64,000 bases of DNA from Campylobacter suis (GTDB taxonomy: Bacteria > Campylobacterota > Campylobacteria > Campylobacterales > Campylobacteraceae). The DNA lies in the NCBI RefSeq assembly GCF_905120475.1, contig NZ_CAJHOE010000003.1:1-64000 (forward strand), read 5' to 3'. The notes under the pieces were generated by a model, which searched no databases, was not told the DNA's origin, and worked only from the letters and a program-made list of their open reading frames with translations. Positions within the stretch are counted from its first letter, which is position 1. Each line of letters opens with the position of its first letter. This document shows positions 40,730 to 48,428 of the stretch, piece by piece. Both the position numbers and the translations under genes were made by a program.

Positions 40730-41452
40730 ATGTTTAACATTTTACTCGTTGAAGATGATGAAATTTTAAGCACGATGATACACGATAAACTACGTCTTGA
40801 AGGCTTTAATGTAAGTGTCGCAAACAACGGCAAAAAAGCACTTAACGCACTTGAAAGCTCTCATTTTGATCTAGTCATAACTGATGTGATGATGCCACAA
40901 ATGGATGGCTTTGAGCTTAGCCGTGAGATACGAAAATATGAAAAAAATAAGCCGATTTTAATGATTACCGCAAAAAGCGAGATAGAGGACATGCAAACGG
41001 GCTTTGGTAGCGGCGCTGATGATTACATGAGTAAACCTATAAATTTAAAAGAGCTGGTTTTGCGGGTAAATGCCTTGCTAAGAAGGGCAAAAATCGCAAA
41101 TGAAAAAGAGCTTGTGATGGGCAGCACGAAGCTTGACTTTAACGCACTTAGCGTGAGCGAAAACGGCGTAAAAATCGAGCTTGCACCAAAGGAGTTTTAT
41201 CTTTTATTTTTACTGCTTTCAAACGAGGGTAAAATTTTCACTCGCTTTGAGATAATGCAAGAAATTTGGGGATTTGAAAGTGACAGCGATGAGCGAGTAG
41301 TCGATACTCACATCAAAAAACTTCGCGCAAAATTTGAAAAAAACAGCGACTTTGAGATAGCAACGGTGCGTGGGCTTGGCTATAAAGCGGTAAAAAAGAG
41401 GCGTGATGAGAAAGTATTATGTGAGCTTAAAAACCTATGTAGCGGCGTTTAG
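40730..41452 (+). CDS. OmpR-family response regulator
   Basis: A 240-aa protein with an N-terminal receiver domain (acidic pair in LLVEDDE, phospho-acceptor Asp52 in ITDVMMPQMDG, Lys of MSKPI) and a C-terminal winged-helix DNA-binding domain (RVVDTHIKKLRAKF...VRGLGYK). ATG 40730 is chosen; a GTG at 40718 with GAGG just upstream is an alternative and would overlap the peptidase gene. Overlaps its kinase gene by 47 nt. The signal is unknown. Confidence 0.92.
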   Translation: MFNILLVEDDEILSTMIHDKLRLEGFNVSVANNGKKALNALESSHFDLVITDVMMPQMDGFELSREIRKYEKNKPILMITAKSEIEDMQTGFGSGADDYMSKPINLKELVLRVNALLRRAKIANEKELVMGSTKLDFNALSVSENGVKIELAPKEFYLLFLLLSNEGKIFTRFEIMQEIWGFESDSDERVVDTHIKKLRAKFEKNSDFEIATVRGLGYKAVKKRRDEKVLCELKNLCSGV

Positions 41453-42473
41453 CTCGCTTGCTTTTGGCTTTTTTAGTGTGATCTCGTGCCTTATAATTTG
41501 GGGGATTTTTTATCATATTTTTGGCAAGGATTTGAGCTTTTATAGCGCACTTTTGCTTAGCGTTTTAAGCTGTATTTTGGCGGTTGGGCTAAATTTTACT
41601 CTGCTTTATTTTGGTATGAAATTTCTAATCAGACCCATAAAACGCATAAAAGACACGATAGATGCCGTGGCAAACGGCGATTTTAGCGCAAGGGCTGAGC
41701 GAAAAGTGCATAAAAATCTAAGCAACTATGTCTATATGCACGAGCTAGACGAGGTCATCGTAAATTTAAACAAGATGGCACAGCACCTAGAGCTTAATCA
41801 AAACTTACAAAAAGAGTTCATCTCAAATGTCTCGCACGAGATCAAAACGCCGATTTTCAGTATCGCTGGACTTAGTGAGCTAATGCTTGAAAACCCCGCA
41901 CAAAACGCCCACTACGCCGCTCTTATAAACAAAGAAGCAAACCGATTAAACCGCCTTTGCGAGGACTTGCTAAAACTAGCAAGGCTTGATAACTCCAGCA
42001 TCGTAAAGCTCGATGAGGCGGTGCAAGTCGATGAACAGCTAAGATCTAGCGTGATACTTCTCACGCAAAAGTATCCAAACCGTGAGTTCGTGCTAAGCTT
42101 AAACAAGGCAAACACGCTAAGCAACACTCCACTTTTAGCGCAAATTTGGCAAAATTTGATAGAAAACGCCATAAAATACTCACCTGAAGATAAGCTCATA
42201 GAGATCTCTTGTAGGGCAGAAAAAAACGAGATAGAGGTTATCATAAAAGATCACGGTATCGACATAGAGGCTGATAAAATCGATAAAATTTTTGATAGAT
42301 TTTATCAATGCGAGGAGTCACACTCAGATCTTGGCAGCGGACTAGGGCTTAGCATAGTGGCTAAAATTTCACAGCTTTTAGGCGTAAAAATAGATGTAAA
42401 AAGTGAGCAAAAACTTGGCACTCAGTTTATTTTGAAAATACCAAAAAAGACACATTCAGGACACAAAAGCTAG
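41406..42473 (+). CDS. Sensor histidine kinase
   Basis: A 355-aa inner-membrane kinase: transmembrane helices at about 14-35 and 47-70 with a very short periplasmic loop, a HAMP-like linker (74-130), the H-box SNVSHEIKTP (His about 144), the N-box NLIENAIKYS, and G-boxes (GSGLGLSIV). The short loop suggests it senses within the membrane or via a partner. Pairs with the overlapping response regulator. Confidence 0.92.
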   Translation: MRKYYVSLKTYVAAFSSLAFGFFSVISCLIIWGIFYHIFGKDLSFYSALLLSVLSCILAVGLNFTLLYFGMKFLIRPIKRIKDTIDAVANGDFSARAERKVHKNLSNYVYMHELDEVIVNLNKMAQHLELNQNLQKEFISNVSHEIKTPIFSIAGLSELMLENPAQNAHYAALINKEANRLNRLCEDLLKLARLDNSSIVKLDEAVQVDEQLRSSVILLTQKYPNREFVLSLNKANTLSNTPLLAQIWQNLIENAIKYSPEDKLIEISCRAEKNEIEVIIKDHGIDIEADKIDKIFDRFYQCEESHSDLGSGLGLSIVAKISQLLGVKIDVKSEQKLGTQFILKIPKKTHSGHKS

Positions 42474-42474
42474 A

Positions 42475-42480
42475 TATAAT
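42475..42480 (+). promoter_or_regulatory. -10 box upstream of two small membrane ORFs
   Basis: A perfect TATAAT 2 nt after the kinase stop and 28 nt before the GTG of the 26-codon ORF. No clear -35. Confidence 0.5.
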
Positions 42481-42508
42481 TTGCCTATCAAACGATAAAG
42501 GATGGCAA

Positions 42509-42589
42509 GTGCAAACTAAAATTTCTCACACACTTTTTGGCATAATGGCCCTTTTGTGGGGCTGTTTGGCAACTGCGATTTTATTTTAA
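42509..42589 (+). CDS. Tiny single-helix membrane protein (26 aa)
   Basis: A GTG-initiated ORF of 26 codons: MQTKISHTLFGIMALLWGCL followed by six more hydrophobic residues. AAAGGA is well spaced before the GTG and a TATAAT lies just upstream. It would form one transmembrane helix with a short polar N-terminus, like small subunits or regulators of membrane complexes. I do not recognise a family. Evidence is RBS, promoter and composition only. Confidence 0.5.
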   Translation: MQTKISHTLFGIMALLWGCLATAILF

Positions 42590-42619
42590 TTTTTAAAAAT
42601 CATACTAAAAGGATAAAAA

Positions 42620-42793
42620 ATGAACACACTTCTTATTGTGCTATTTGTTAGCTATCTTGTCACTTGGCTAAGCGGTATATGGATGTCAAGGCAAAAGAGC
42701 ATGGAGCATAAAAAAGCAAGGGCGATACATTTTAGTTGCACGCTAGTTACTTGTGTGCTTTTGACAACTTACGTTGTTAGCGTATTATTTTAG
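42620..42793 (+). CDS. Small two-helix membrane protein (57 aa)
   Basis: An ATG ORF of 57 codons with AAAAGGAT upstream. Two hydrophobic segments (about residues 3-21 and 38-56) are separated by a basic loop (RQKSMEHKKARA), giving a helical hairpin with the loop predicted inside. Ten nt before the glutathione peroxidase gene, so probably cotranscribed with it. No family recognised. Confidence 0.65.
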   Translation: MNTLLIVLFVSYLVTWLSGIWMSRQKSMEHKKARAIHFSCTLVTCVLLTTYVVSVLF

Positions 42794-42802
42794 GAGAGAA
42801 AA

Positions 42803-43348
42803 ATGAGTATTTATGACATAAATGTTTTGACAAATAAGGGCGAATGCAAGAGTCTTGGCGAGTACCGCGGTAAGGTACTTTTGGTGGCAAATACTGCTAG
42901 TAAATGTGGTTTTACCGATCAGTACTCACAGCTTGAAGGGCTAAATCAAGAGTTTAAAGACGCTGGGCTTTGTGTGCTTGGCTTTCCGAGCGATAACTTT
43001 GCGGGGCAAGAGCCAGATGATGATGAAAATATCGCTAAAAACTGCCAGTTAAATTTTGGTGTGACATTTGAGCTGTTTAAAAAGGGCGATGTTAGGGGCG
43101 AAAATTCCATAGAGCTTTTTAAATATTTGACACAAAAGCAAGGATTTAAGGGCTTTGATGAGACTCATCCGCTCTCGCAAAAGCTTAAAACCGCTCTAGC
43201 TGAAAATTTCCCAGAAATCTTACAAGGCGATGGCGTGAAGTGGAACTTTACGAAATTTATCGTAGATAGAAACGGCGAAGTTGTGGCTAGATTTGAGCCG
43301 ACGGCTGAGTTTGCAAAGATTAAAGAGTGTATAAAAAGCTTGATTTGA
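42803..43348 (+). CDS. Glutathione peroxidase family thiol peroxidase
   Basis: A 181-aa protein of the GPx fold. The peroxidatic residue is Cys35 in NTASKCGFT, not Sec. The Gln-containing segment (LGFPSDNFAGQEP) and WNFTKF complete the catalytic site. Bacterial Cys-GPx enzymes usually use thioredoxin rather than glutathione. ATG with AGGAG upstream. Confidence 0.93.
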   Translation: MSIYDINVLTNKGECKSLGEYRGKVLLVANTASKCGFTDQYSQLEGLNQEFKDAGLCVLGFPSDNFAGQEPDDDENIAKNCQLNFGVTFELFKKGDVRGENSIELFKYLTQKQGFKGFDETHPLSQKLKTALAENFPEILQGDGVKWNFTKFIVDRNGEVVARFEPTAEFAKIKECIKSLI

Positions 43349-43367
43349 TAAATTTAAAGGGTATGTG

Positions 43368-43679
43368 ATGATGGGTGAGGGTTTTGATTTTCCGGATTTT
43401 GTTAAAAAAGTAAAAGGCGTGGATTACGGCATAGATGGGCTTTTTGTGCATAGGGAGCATACGCCAAGCGGAACGATTTATTTTGTTAAAGCGCAAAAAG
43501 AGGTGAAATTTCCTCGCCATAGTCATAAAGCACAATTTACAAGTGTTTTGTCAGGCTCTTGCACACTTGAGATAAATGGCGAGTGCAAAACCTATAAAAA
43601 GGGCGATACATACATAATCCCGGCTGATACACTTCATCAGATCACACTTCACGCGGGATATGCAAAGATGATTATGTAA
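43368..43679 (+). CDS. Small cupin-domain protein
   Basis: A single-domain cupin of about 103 aa. Metal-ligand pattern: FPRHSHKAQF (His-x-His) in motif 1 and DTLHQITLH in motif 2. GTG/ATG/ATG in a row make the start uncertain; 43368 is 7 nt after AAAGG. No substrate can be inferred. Follows the peroxidase and precedes nitroreductases, a redox-flavoured run. Confidence 0.85.
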   Translation: MMGEGFDFPDFVKKVKGVDYGIDGLFVHREHTPSGTIYFVKAQKEVKFPRHSHKAQFTSVLSGSCTLEINGECKTYKKGDTYIIPADTLHQITLHAGYAKMIM

Positions 43680-43713
43680 AGATCTAAATGACGGCGAGTA
43701 TTAAAGAGAGAGA

Positions 43714-44283
43714 ATGAATTTAGTAGAGGCTATGCAAAAACGCACAAGTTTGCGTGATTTTACAGATTATGTGCCAAGTAAGGCGGAGATTGACGCGATT
43801 TTGGAGGCAATTTATCATGCTCCAGTCGTGTTTATGAGCAAAAATACCCACATTGGCGTTATTACCGATAAAGCGGTCTTAAAACAGCTTGATGAGCTTG
43901 GCGTTAGCAGATACGGAAAACCGCTAAATATCAGCAGTGTTTTATACAACGCACCCGTTTATATCGTGATCTCAGCACCGCTTGTAAGCGAAGTGCCAGA
44001 GGCGTTTAAGGAGGCGATCGATCTTGATTTTTGCAACCGAAGCTTAGCTTGGACGATAGGCACGATGGTGCAAAATATCCAGCTTAGAGCGACTGATCTT
44101 GGACTTGCGAGTTGCCCTGTAAATGGCACTGTTGCGGGGCTTATACACGATAAAGAACTATCGCAAAAGATAGGCATACCAGATGGCTACACGCCGCTAA
44201 CATCTGTGGTGATCGGCAAGAGCAAGACGCCATATAAAGTGCGTGAAGGGCAAAAAGATAACTATCTAGTAAGCTTTGTTTAA
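43714..44283 (+). CDS. Nitroreductase family protein
   Basis: A 189-aa FMN-dependent nitroreductase-fold enzyme. The FMN phosphate-binding N-terminus is KRTSLRDF; the central GTMVQNIQLRATDLGLASCPV is the conserved helix that contacts FMN. Natural substrate unknown (quinones, nitro compounds or enoates in relatives). A clear paralogue lies 112 bp downstream. Confidence 0.9.
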   Translation: MNLVEAMQKRTSLRDFTDYVPSKAEIDAILEAIYHAPVVFMSKNTHIGVITDKAVLKQLDELGVSRYGKPLNISSVLYNAPVYIVISAPLVSEVPEAFKEAIDLDFCNRSLAWTIGTMVQNIQLRATDLGLASCPVNGTVAGLIHDKELSQKIGIPDGYTPLTSVVIGKSKTPYKVREGQKDNYLVSFV

Positions 44284-44364
44284 GCATAAATTTATCCTTA
44301 AGATAGGGCGTGATGGTTGTGGTGATAAGTTAAAATTTTAAGTAAAGCAAAATTTAAATTACAC

Positions 44365-44370
44365 TATAAT
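44365..44370 (+). promoter_or_regulatory. -10 box for the second nitroreductase gene
   Basis: TATAAT 24 nt before the ATG in the 111-bp gap between the two nitroreductase genes, so the second copy can be expressed separately. Confidence 0.55.
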
Positions 44371-44394
44371 GCTAGAAATTTAAAAGGAGAGAAA

Positions 44395-44970
44395 ATGAAG
44401 CTACTTGAAGCTATGCAAAAACGCCAAAGTATGCGTAAATTTAGCGATGAAATGCCAAGCTCTGAGGAGATAGAGGCGGTTTTGGAGGCTGGATATCTTG
44501 CACCTGCACTTTTTACGACAAAGGACGCACACATCAGTGTCATTACTGATAAAAAGCTTTTGGCTGAGCTTGACGCGGCGGCATCGCGAAAATTTGGTGC
44601 TACGCTTGATATGCTTGGTGTGAAAAACACGCTTTATGACGCACCCGTTTATATACTAATCTCTGGGAAATTGGTAGATGAGTTGCCAAAGGGATTTGAG
44701 TTTTTAAAGCTTGAAAATATACATAGAAATGTATATTGGGCGATGGGCTCTGTCATGCAAAATATGCAGCTTCGTGCCGCGTCTTTGGGTCTTAGCTCGT
44801 GCCTTATAAACACAGTTGTTGTTACGCTTTTTGATGAGCCAGAACTTGCTAAAAAGGCTGGTATCCCTGATGGCTACTCGCCACTTTGCTCTATCGTGCT
44901 TGGCAAGAGCGACGCTGAGTTTTGCCCACGCACACCTAAAAAAGAGCATTATCAAATAAGCTATATTTAG
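44395..44970 (+). CDS. Nitroreductase family protein (paralogue)
   Basis: A 191-aa protein similar along its length to the preceding gene (both begin LxEAMQKRxSxRxF and share GSVMQNMQLRAASLGLSSC-type cores and YDAPVYILIS). Tandem duplication is the simplest origin, with substantial divergence since. Own AAAGGAGAG site and promoter. FMN enzyme, substrate unknown. Confidence 0.9.
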   Translation: MKLLEAMQKRQSMRKFSDEMPSSEEIEAVLEAGYLAPALFTTKDAHISVITDKKLLAELDAAASRKFGATLDMLGVKNTLYDAPVYILISGKLVDELPKGFEFLKLENIHRNVYWAMGSVMQNMQLRAASLGLSSCLINTVVVTLFDEPELAKKAGIPDGYSPLCSIVLGKSDAEFCPRTPKKEHYQISYI

Positions 44971-44977
44971 CTAAAAC

Positions 44978-45000
44978 AAGGCGTGTAAAACTCACGCCTT
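44978..45000. terminator. Bidirectional terminator between nitroreductase 2 and the DUF711 gene
   Basis: AAGGCGTG-TAAAACT-CACGCCTT, a perfect 8-bp stem flanked by A-rich sequence on one side and TTGTT on the other, between convergent genes. Confidence 0.8.
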
Positions 45001-45010
45001 TTGTTAAATT

Positions 45011-46348
45011 TTAGTTCTTAAAGCTATGTATCGGGGCTGGGATCTGTCCGCCACGAGCGATGAAGTCATCAGATGAGTTTTTATTTACACTCATTACAGG
45101 TGCCGTGCCTAAAAGTCCGCCAAACTCGATCATATCGCCCTCTTTACCAAGCGGGATGATTCGCACGGCGGTTGTTTTTTGATTTATCACGCCAATTGCC
45201 GCTTCATCAGCTATCATTGCCGAAATCGTCGCTTCTGGCGTATCGGCTGGTATGGCGATCATATCAAGTCCAACTGAGCAAATCGCAGTCATAGCCTCTA
45301 GCTTTTCTAAATTTAACGATCCACTTTGCACCGCGGCTATCATGCCCTCGTCCTCAGACACCGGTATAAACGCCCCGCTTAGACCGCCGACTTGATTACA
45401 CGCCATCACGCCACCCTTTTTGACCGCGTCATTTAGCAGTGCGAGTGCAGCCGTTGTGCCGTGAGTGCCGACTGTTTCAAGCCCCATCTCCTCAAGCACC
45501 CTTGCCACCGAGTCGCCCACGGCTGGAGTTGGCGCTAGGCTAAGATCGACTATGCCAAATTTCACCCCAAGTCGCTCGCTAGCCATTTGCCCCACGAGCT
45601 GACCGATACGAGTTATCTTAAACGCCGTTTTTTTCACCGTTTCAGCCACGACATCAAAGCTCTCGCCCCGCACCTTCTCAAGTGCACGTTTTACCACTCC
45701 GGGTCCTGAAACACCGACATTTATCACCACATCAGCCTCGCCTACGCCGTGAAAGGCACCTGCCATGAAAGGATTATCCTCGACTGCATTTGCAAACACC
45801 ACAAGCTTTGCCGCCCCTAGTTTGGACGCTGTCGCTGTTTGCTTGATCACCCGTCCCATATCACGCACAGCCGTCATATTTATGCCGGTTTTTGTGGAGC
45901 CCACATTTACCGAGGCGCAGACTTTGCTCGTTTGGGCTAGGGCGTCTGGGATAGAGTTTATCAAAATTTCATCGCCCTTTGTGTAGCCTTTTTGTACCAA
46001 AGCCGAAAAGCCACCGATGAAATCAACTCCCACATCGTGTGCTGCTCTATCAAGCGTTTTGGCAAATTTTATGTAGTCTTTCTCATCGGTTGCCGCGGCG
46101 ATGATGGCGATAGGAGTTACGGATATGCGTTTATTTACGATGGGTATGCCAAGCTCTGCTGAGATCTCGTTGCCGACACGGACTAGATTTGCCGCACTGC
46201 TGGTGATTTTGGCGTAAATTTTTTCACATGCCTTGTCGCTGTCGCTATCGATACAATCAAGTAGCGAGATACCCATCGTGATTGTTCGCACATCAAAATT
46301 TTGTTCCTCGATCATTGCTATCGTTTCAGTCACTTGTTTAATGTCCAT
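45011..46348 (-). CDS. UPF0210/DUF711 (PFL family) protein
   Basis: A 445-aa protein matching the UPF0210 family (N-terminal [47 protein letters not shown]; Gly-rich C-terminal region). Structures in the family resemble pyruvate formate-lyase folds, but no glycyl-radical function is established. It follows an ACT-domain gene by 9 nt, the usual pairing in bacteria, which implies a shared, ligand-regulated function. Confidence 0.88.
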   Translation of the reverse strand: MDIKQVTETIAMIEEQNFDVRTITMGISLLDCIDSDSDKACEKIYAKITSSAANLVRVGNEISAELGIPIVNKRISVTPIAIIAAATDEKDYIKFAKTLDRAAHDVGVDFIGGFSALVQKGYTKGDEILINSIPDALAQTSKVCASVNVGSTKTGINMTAVRDMGRVIKQTATASKLGAAKLVVFANAVEDNPFMAGAFHGVGEADVVINVGVSGPGVVKRALEKVRGESFDVVAETVKKTAFKITRIGQLVGQMASERLGVKFGIVDLSLAPTPAVGDSVARVLEEMGLETVGTHGTTAALALLNDAVKKGGVMACNQVGGLSGAFIPVSEDEGMIAAVQSGSLNLEKLEAMTAICSVGLDMIAIPADTPEATISAMIADEAAIGVINQKTTAVRIIPLGKEGDMIEFGGLLGTAPVMSVNKNSSDDFIARGGQIPAPIHSFKN

Positions 46349-46357
46349 TTTAGCCCC

Positions 46358-46624
46358 TTAAATGTTGTGCATAGCATCGAAAATGGCAGCACTTTGGATA
46401 TTTATCTTTACATTTAAATTTGCTCCGTGTGTTTCAAGTTCACTGCGAAGCGCCGTAAAGTCGAGCTGTTTCTCAGATGAAACCACTGCCATCATTGTAA
46501 AATATCCATCAAGAACAGTCTGGCTAATATCATCGATATTTAGTTCTAGCTCGGCTAGTTTTGTAGCCACTCCTGCTACTATACCTGTGGCATCTTTGCC
46601 TATGACAGTTACGATTGCTTTCAT
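46358..46624 (-). CDS. ACT-domain protein (UPF0237)
   Basis: An 88-aa single or tandem ACT-like domain, MKAIVTVIGKDATGIVAGVA, typical of UPF0237. The start is the ATG at 46624 with GGAGT upstream; an earlier in-frame start at 46660 has no Shine-Dalgarno and adds 12 unrelated residues. ACT domains usually bind amino acids. Adjacent to the DUF711 gene as in other genomes. Confidence 0.9.
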   Translation of the reverse strand: MKAIVTVIGKDATGIVAGVATKLAELELNIDDISQTVLDGYFTMMAVVSSEKQLDFTALRSELETHGANLNVKINIQSAAIFDAMHNI

Positions 46625-46698
46625 GTTTACTCCTATTGTAAATTTTAAGGATTGTATCATAGTTTTGTTTAAGGGAGTTTGTGTTGTTAAGAAATTTA

Positions 46699-46721
46699 GA
46701 AAAATAGGGGCTTTAGCCCCT
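46699..46721 (-). terminator. Terminator of the flavodoxin operon
   Basis: On the minus strand AGGGGC-TAAA-GCCCCT is followed by ATTTTTC just past the fldA stop. Confidence 0.85.
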
Positions 46722-46726
46722 TAAAT

Positions 46727-47218
46727 TTATGCAAAAATTGGTTTTATCTGCTCTATCCAGTTTGTTATGCGCTCTTCTGTCTTTTCGCTTTCATTGTCTG
46801 CATCAAGCGCAAGACCTACAAATTTGCCGTCTCTTACGCTATCTGAGCTATCAAAGTTGTAACCATCAGTTGAAACACTGCCAACTACTTTTGCTCCAGC
46901 TTTTATGACTGCATCATATAGTTTTGCCATACCATTGCAATACTCGTCAGAGTAGCTTTGGCTATCACCCATGCCAAAAACCGCAACCGTTTTGCCACTT
47001 AAATTTAGTGCCTCAAAGTCAAAAGCATCCCAATCATCTTGCAAGTCTCCACTGCCCCAGGTTGATGTGCCAAGGATTAGCTTGTCGTAGCTATTGATTT
47101 TTGCTGGGTTTACATCGCAAACATTTAAAACTTCATTTTCTAGACCTAAATTTTCGCCTAAAAACTGAGCAGCCTCTTCAGTGTTTCCCATACTGCTGCC
47201 AAAGATAATACCTATCAT
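46727..47218 (-). CDS. fldA: Flavodoxin
   Basis: A 163-aa long-chain FMN flavodoxin. GSSMGNTEEAA forms the phosphate loop, GTSTWGSGDLQDDW and GMGDSQSYSDEYCNGM the isoalloxazine-binding loops. In Campylobacterota flavodoxin accepts electrons from pyruvate and oxoglutarate oxidoreductases and is essential. Last gene of a three-gene operon headed by a DUF2325 gene, as Cj1384c-Cj1382c, here preceded by a Fur-type site. Confidence 0.96.
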   Translation of the reverse strand: MIGIIFGSSMGNTEEAAQFLGENLGLENEVLNVCDVNPAKINSYDKLILGTSTWGSGDLQDDWDAFDFEALNLSGKTVAVFGMGDSQSYSDEYCNGMAKLYDAVIKAGAKVVGSVSTDGYNFDSSDSVRDGKFVGLALDADNESEKTEERITNWIEQIKPIFA

Positions 47219-47220
47219 TT

Positions 47221-47943
47221 TTATCCTTTTAATATTATATTATTAATCGTATAAGGCACAAGTTTTATGCACTTTTCGCATTGACTATGCCTAACCTCGA
47301 TATGTCTGCAAAACTCGCTATGGCGGGGTAATACAACATATAAACTCTCACATTCGCTACTTTGTAAAAAGCTGGCTGCACGAGAAATTTCAGGTGCTAG
47401 CTTTTGGCTATTTTCAGGGCTAAATTCTTTAAAACTAGGCAACACGCTAAGGTGTTTTTTGCCGTTGCTTTCGATAGTTATTATGCCATCTTGAAAATAG
47501 AGATTTTTATCAAAATGCTTCCGAGCAATTTTACCATAAACAAACTGAGAAAACATAAAATCAGCATCAAAAATTAGCTCAAATTCACCATTTTTGTATA
47601 GCATTTGGATAAATTTTGCAGCTGGATGTTTTGGATTGGAAACTATTTTATTTATATTTGTGAAATTTTTACTTTTGTAGCACTCAATTAGCGCATTTGA
47701 AGCCAAACAAAGAGTGGTCGGTTTTGTATTTTTGAGTAAATTTATCTCTAAAAGCTGATTTAATCTAGTTAAAAAAGCACTTTTTATAGAGCCAAATTTT
47801 GAAAAAGAGAGCGAAATTTGCACGCTCTCATCAACGCAACTGTTGTATAAAACCAAAAAGTTGTAAGTTTTTTTAACTGGACTAAGTTTTTTGAAAATAT
47901 TTGGAGTTATTTCGCCAATATCTAATGAGTGTCCATAGTTCAT
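47221..47943 (-). CDS. Conserved hypothetical protein (Cj1383c position)
   Basis: A 240-aa soluble protein without signal peptide or membrane helix. I do not recognise a family. The C-terminus has Cys/His residues in FCRHIEVRHSQCEKCIKL, a possible metal or redox site. It lies 2 nt before fldA and 3 nt after the DUF2325 gene, matching Cj1383c in C. jejuni. Context suggests a role linked to flavodoxin or iron limitation; this is inference. Confidence 0.75.
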   Translation of the reverse strand: MNYGHSLDIGEITPNIFKKLSPVKKTYNFLVLYNSCVDESVQISLSFSKFGSIKSAFLTRLNQLLEINLLKNTKPTTLCLASNALIECYKSKNFTNINKIVSNPKHPAAKFIQMLYKNGEFELIFDADFMFSQFVYGKIARKHFDKNLYFQDGIITIESNGKKHLSVLPSFKEFSPENSQKLAPEISRAASFLQSSECESLYVVLPRHSEFCRHIEVRHSQCEKCIKLVPYTINNIILKG

Positions 47944-47946
47944 CGG

Positions 47947-48258
47947 TTAAGCTTTGCATCCAAATTCCTTGTCTAGCCCAAAGACTTTACAATACTCGCA
48001 AAATACGCAGCTAACACTTCTTTTCGCACAAACGATAGGTATGTTGCGCTTTTTGGCTTGTGTTTTTATGGTTTTCATAGTGTTGTGGTTAAGAAAGCTT
48101 GTTAGCATCACAACACACCCTGTATCTTGTGGGATAGGCTTGCGATTTACACGGTTTTCGTTTCGTGCATCCCAGTGCTCTATCTTTTGCGCCCCTAAAT
48201 CGTGCAAAACCGCTTTTATCGGTGTTATCTCGTCCGCACCAATGACTAATACTGACAT
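47947..48258 (-). CDS. DUF2325 domain protein (Cj1384c position)
   Basis: A 103-aa DUF2325 protein: SVLVIGADE start, a middle HNTMKTIKTQAKKRNIPIVCAK and a Cys-rich end CVFCEYC. Function unknown; the Rossmann-like fold and CxxCxxC-type cluster are compatible with metal or redox binding. First gene of the operon with the unknown gene and fldA; AGGAG precedes its ATG. Confidence 0.85.
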   Translation of the reverse strand: MSVLVIGADEITPIKAVLHDLGAQKIEHWDARNENRVNRKPIPQDTGCVVMLTSFLNHNTMKTIKTQAKKRNIPIVCAKRSVSCVFCEYCKVFGLDKEFGCKA

Positions 48259-48297
48259 CTTGTTCTCCTGATTGTGTTTATTATTTTGATATTTGTT

Positions 48298-48303
48298 ATT
48301 ATA
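48298..48303 (-). promoter_or_regulatory. -10 box for the DUF2325-fldA operon
   Basis: TATAAT on the minus strand about 40 nt upstream of the DUF2325 ATG; the Fur-type box lies just upstream near the -35 region. Confidence 0.5.
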
Positions 48304-48331
48304 AAATAATAAAGCTAAATTTTTACTTAGT

Positions 48332-48350
48332 TATGATAGTTATTATCATA
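48332..48350 (-). promoter_or_regulatory. Fur box upstream of the DUF2325-fldA operon
   Basis: TATGATA-N5-TATCATA; its core TGATAGT-T-ATTATCA (48334-48348) differs by one base from the 7-1-7 Fur consensus TGATAATnATTATCA. It is placed at or just upstream of the -35 region of this operon. Confidence 0.75.
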
Positions 48351-48404
48351 AAAATAAAATTTTTGTGTATTATTTTTATTAAACTTTTTAAAAATGCATA
48401 GCAA

Positions 48405-48428
48405 AACTAGCCAAAAATTTGGCTAGTT
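48405..48428 (-). terminator. Terminator of the exbB-exbD-tonB operon
   Basis: AACTAGCCAAA / TTTGGCTAGTT, a perfect 11-bp stem with a 2-nt gap, overlapping the tonB stop and followed on the minus strand by TTTTGC. Confidence 0.75.

Noticed and set aside
42803-43348. Glutathione peroxidase as a second selenoprotein
   Set aside because: The catalytic position is Cys35 and no in-frame TGA is present.
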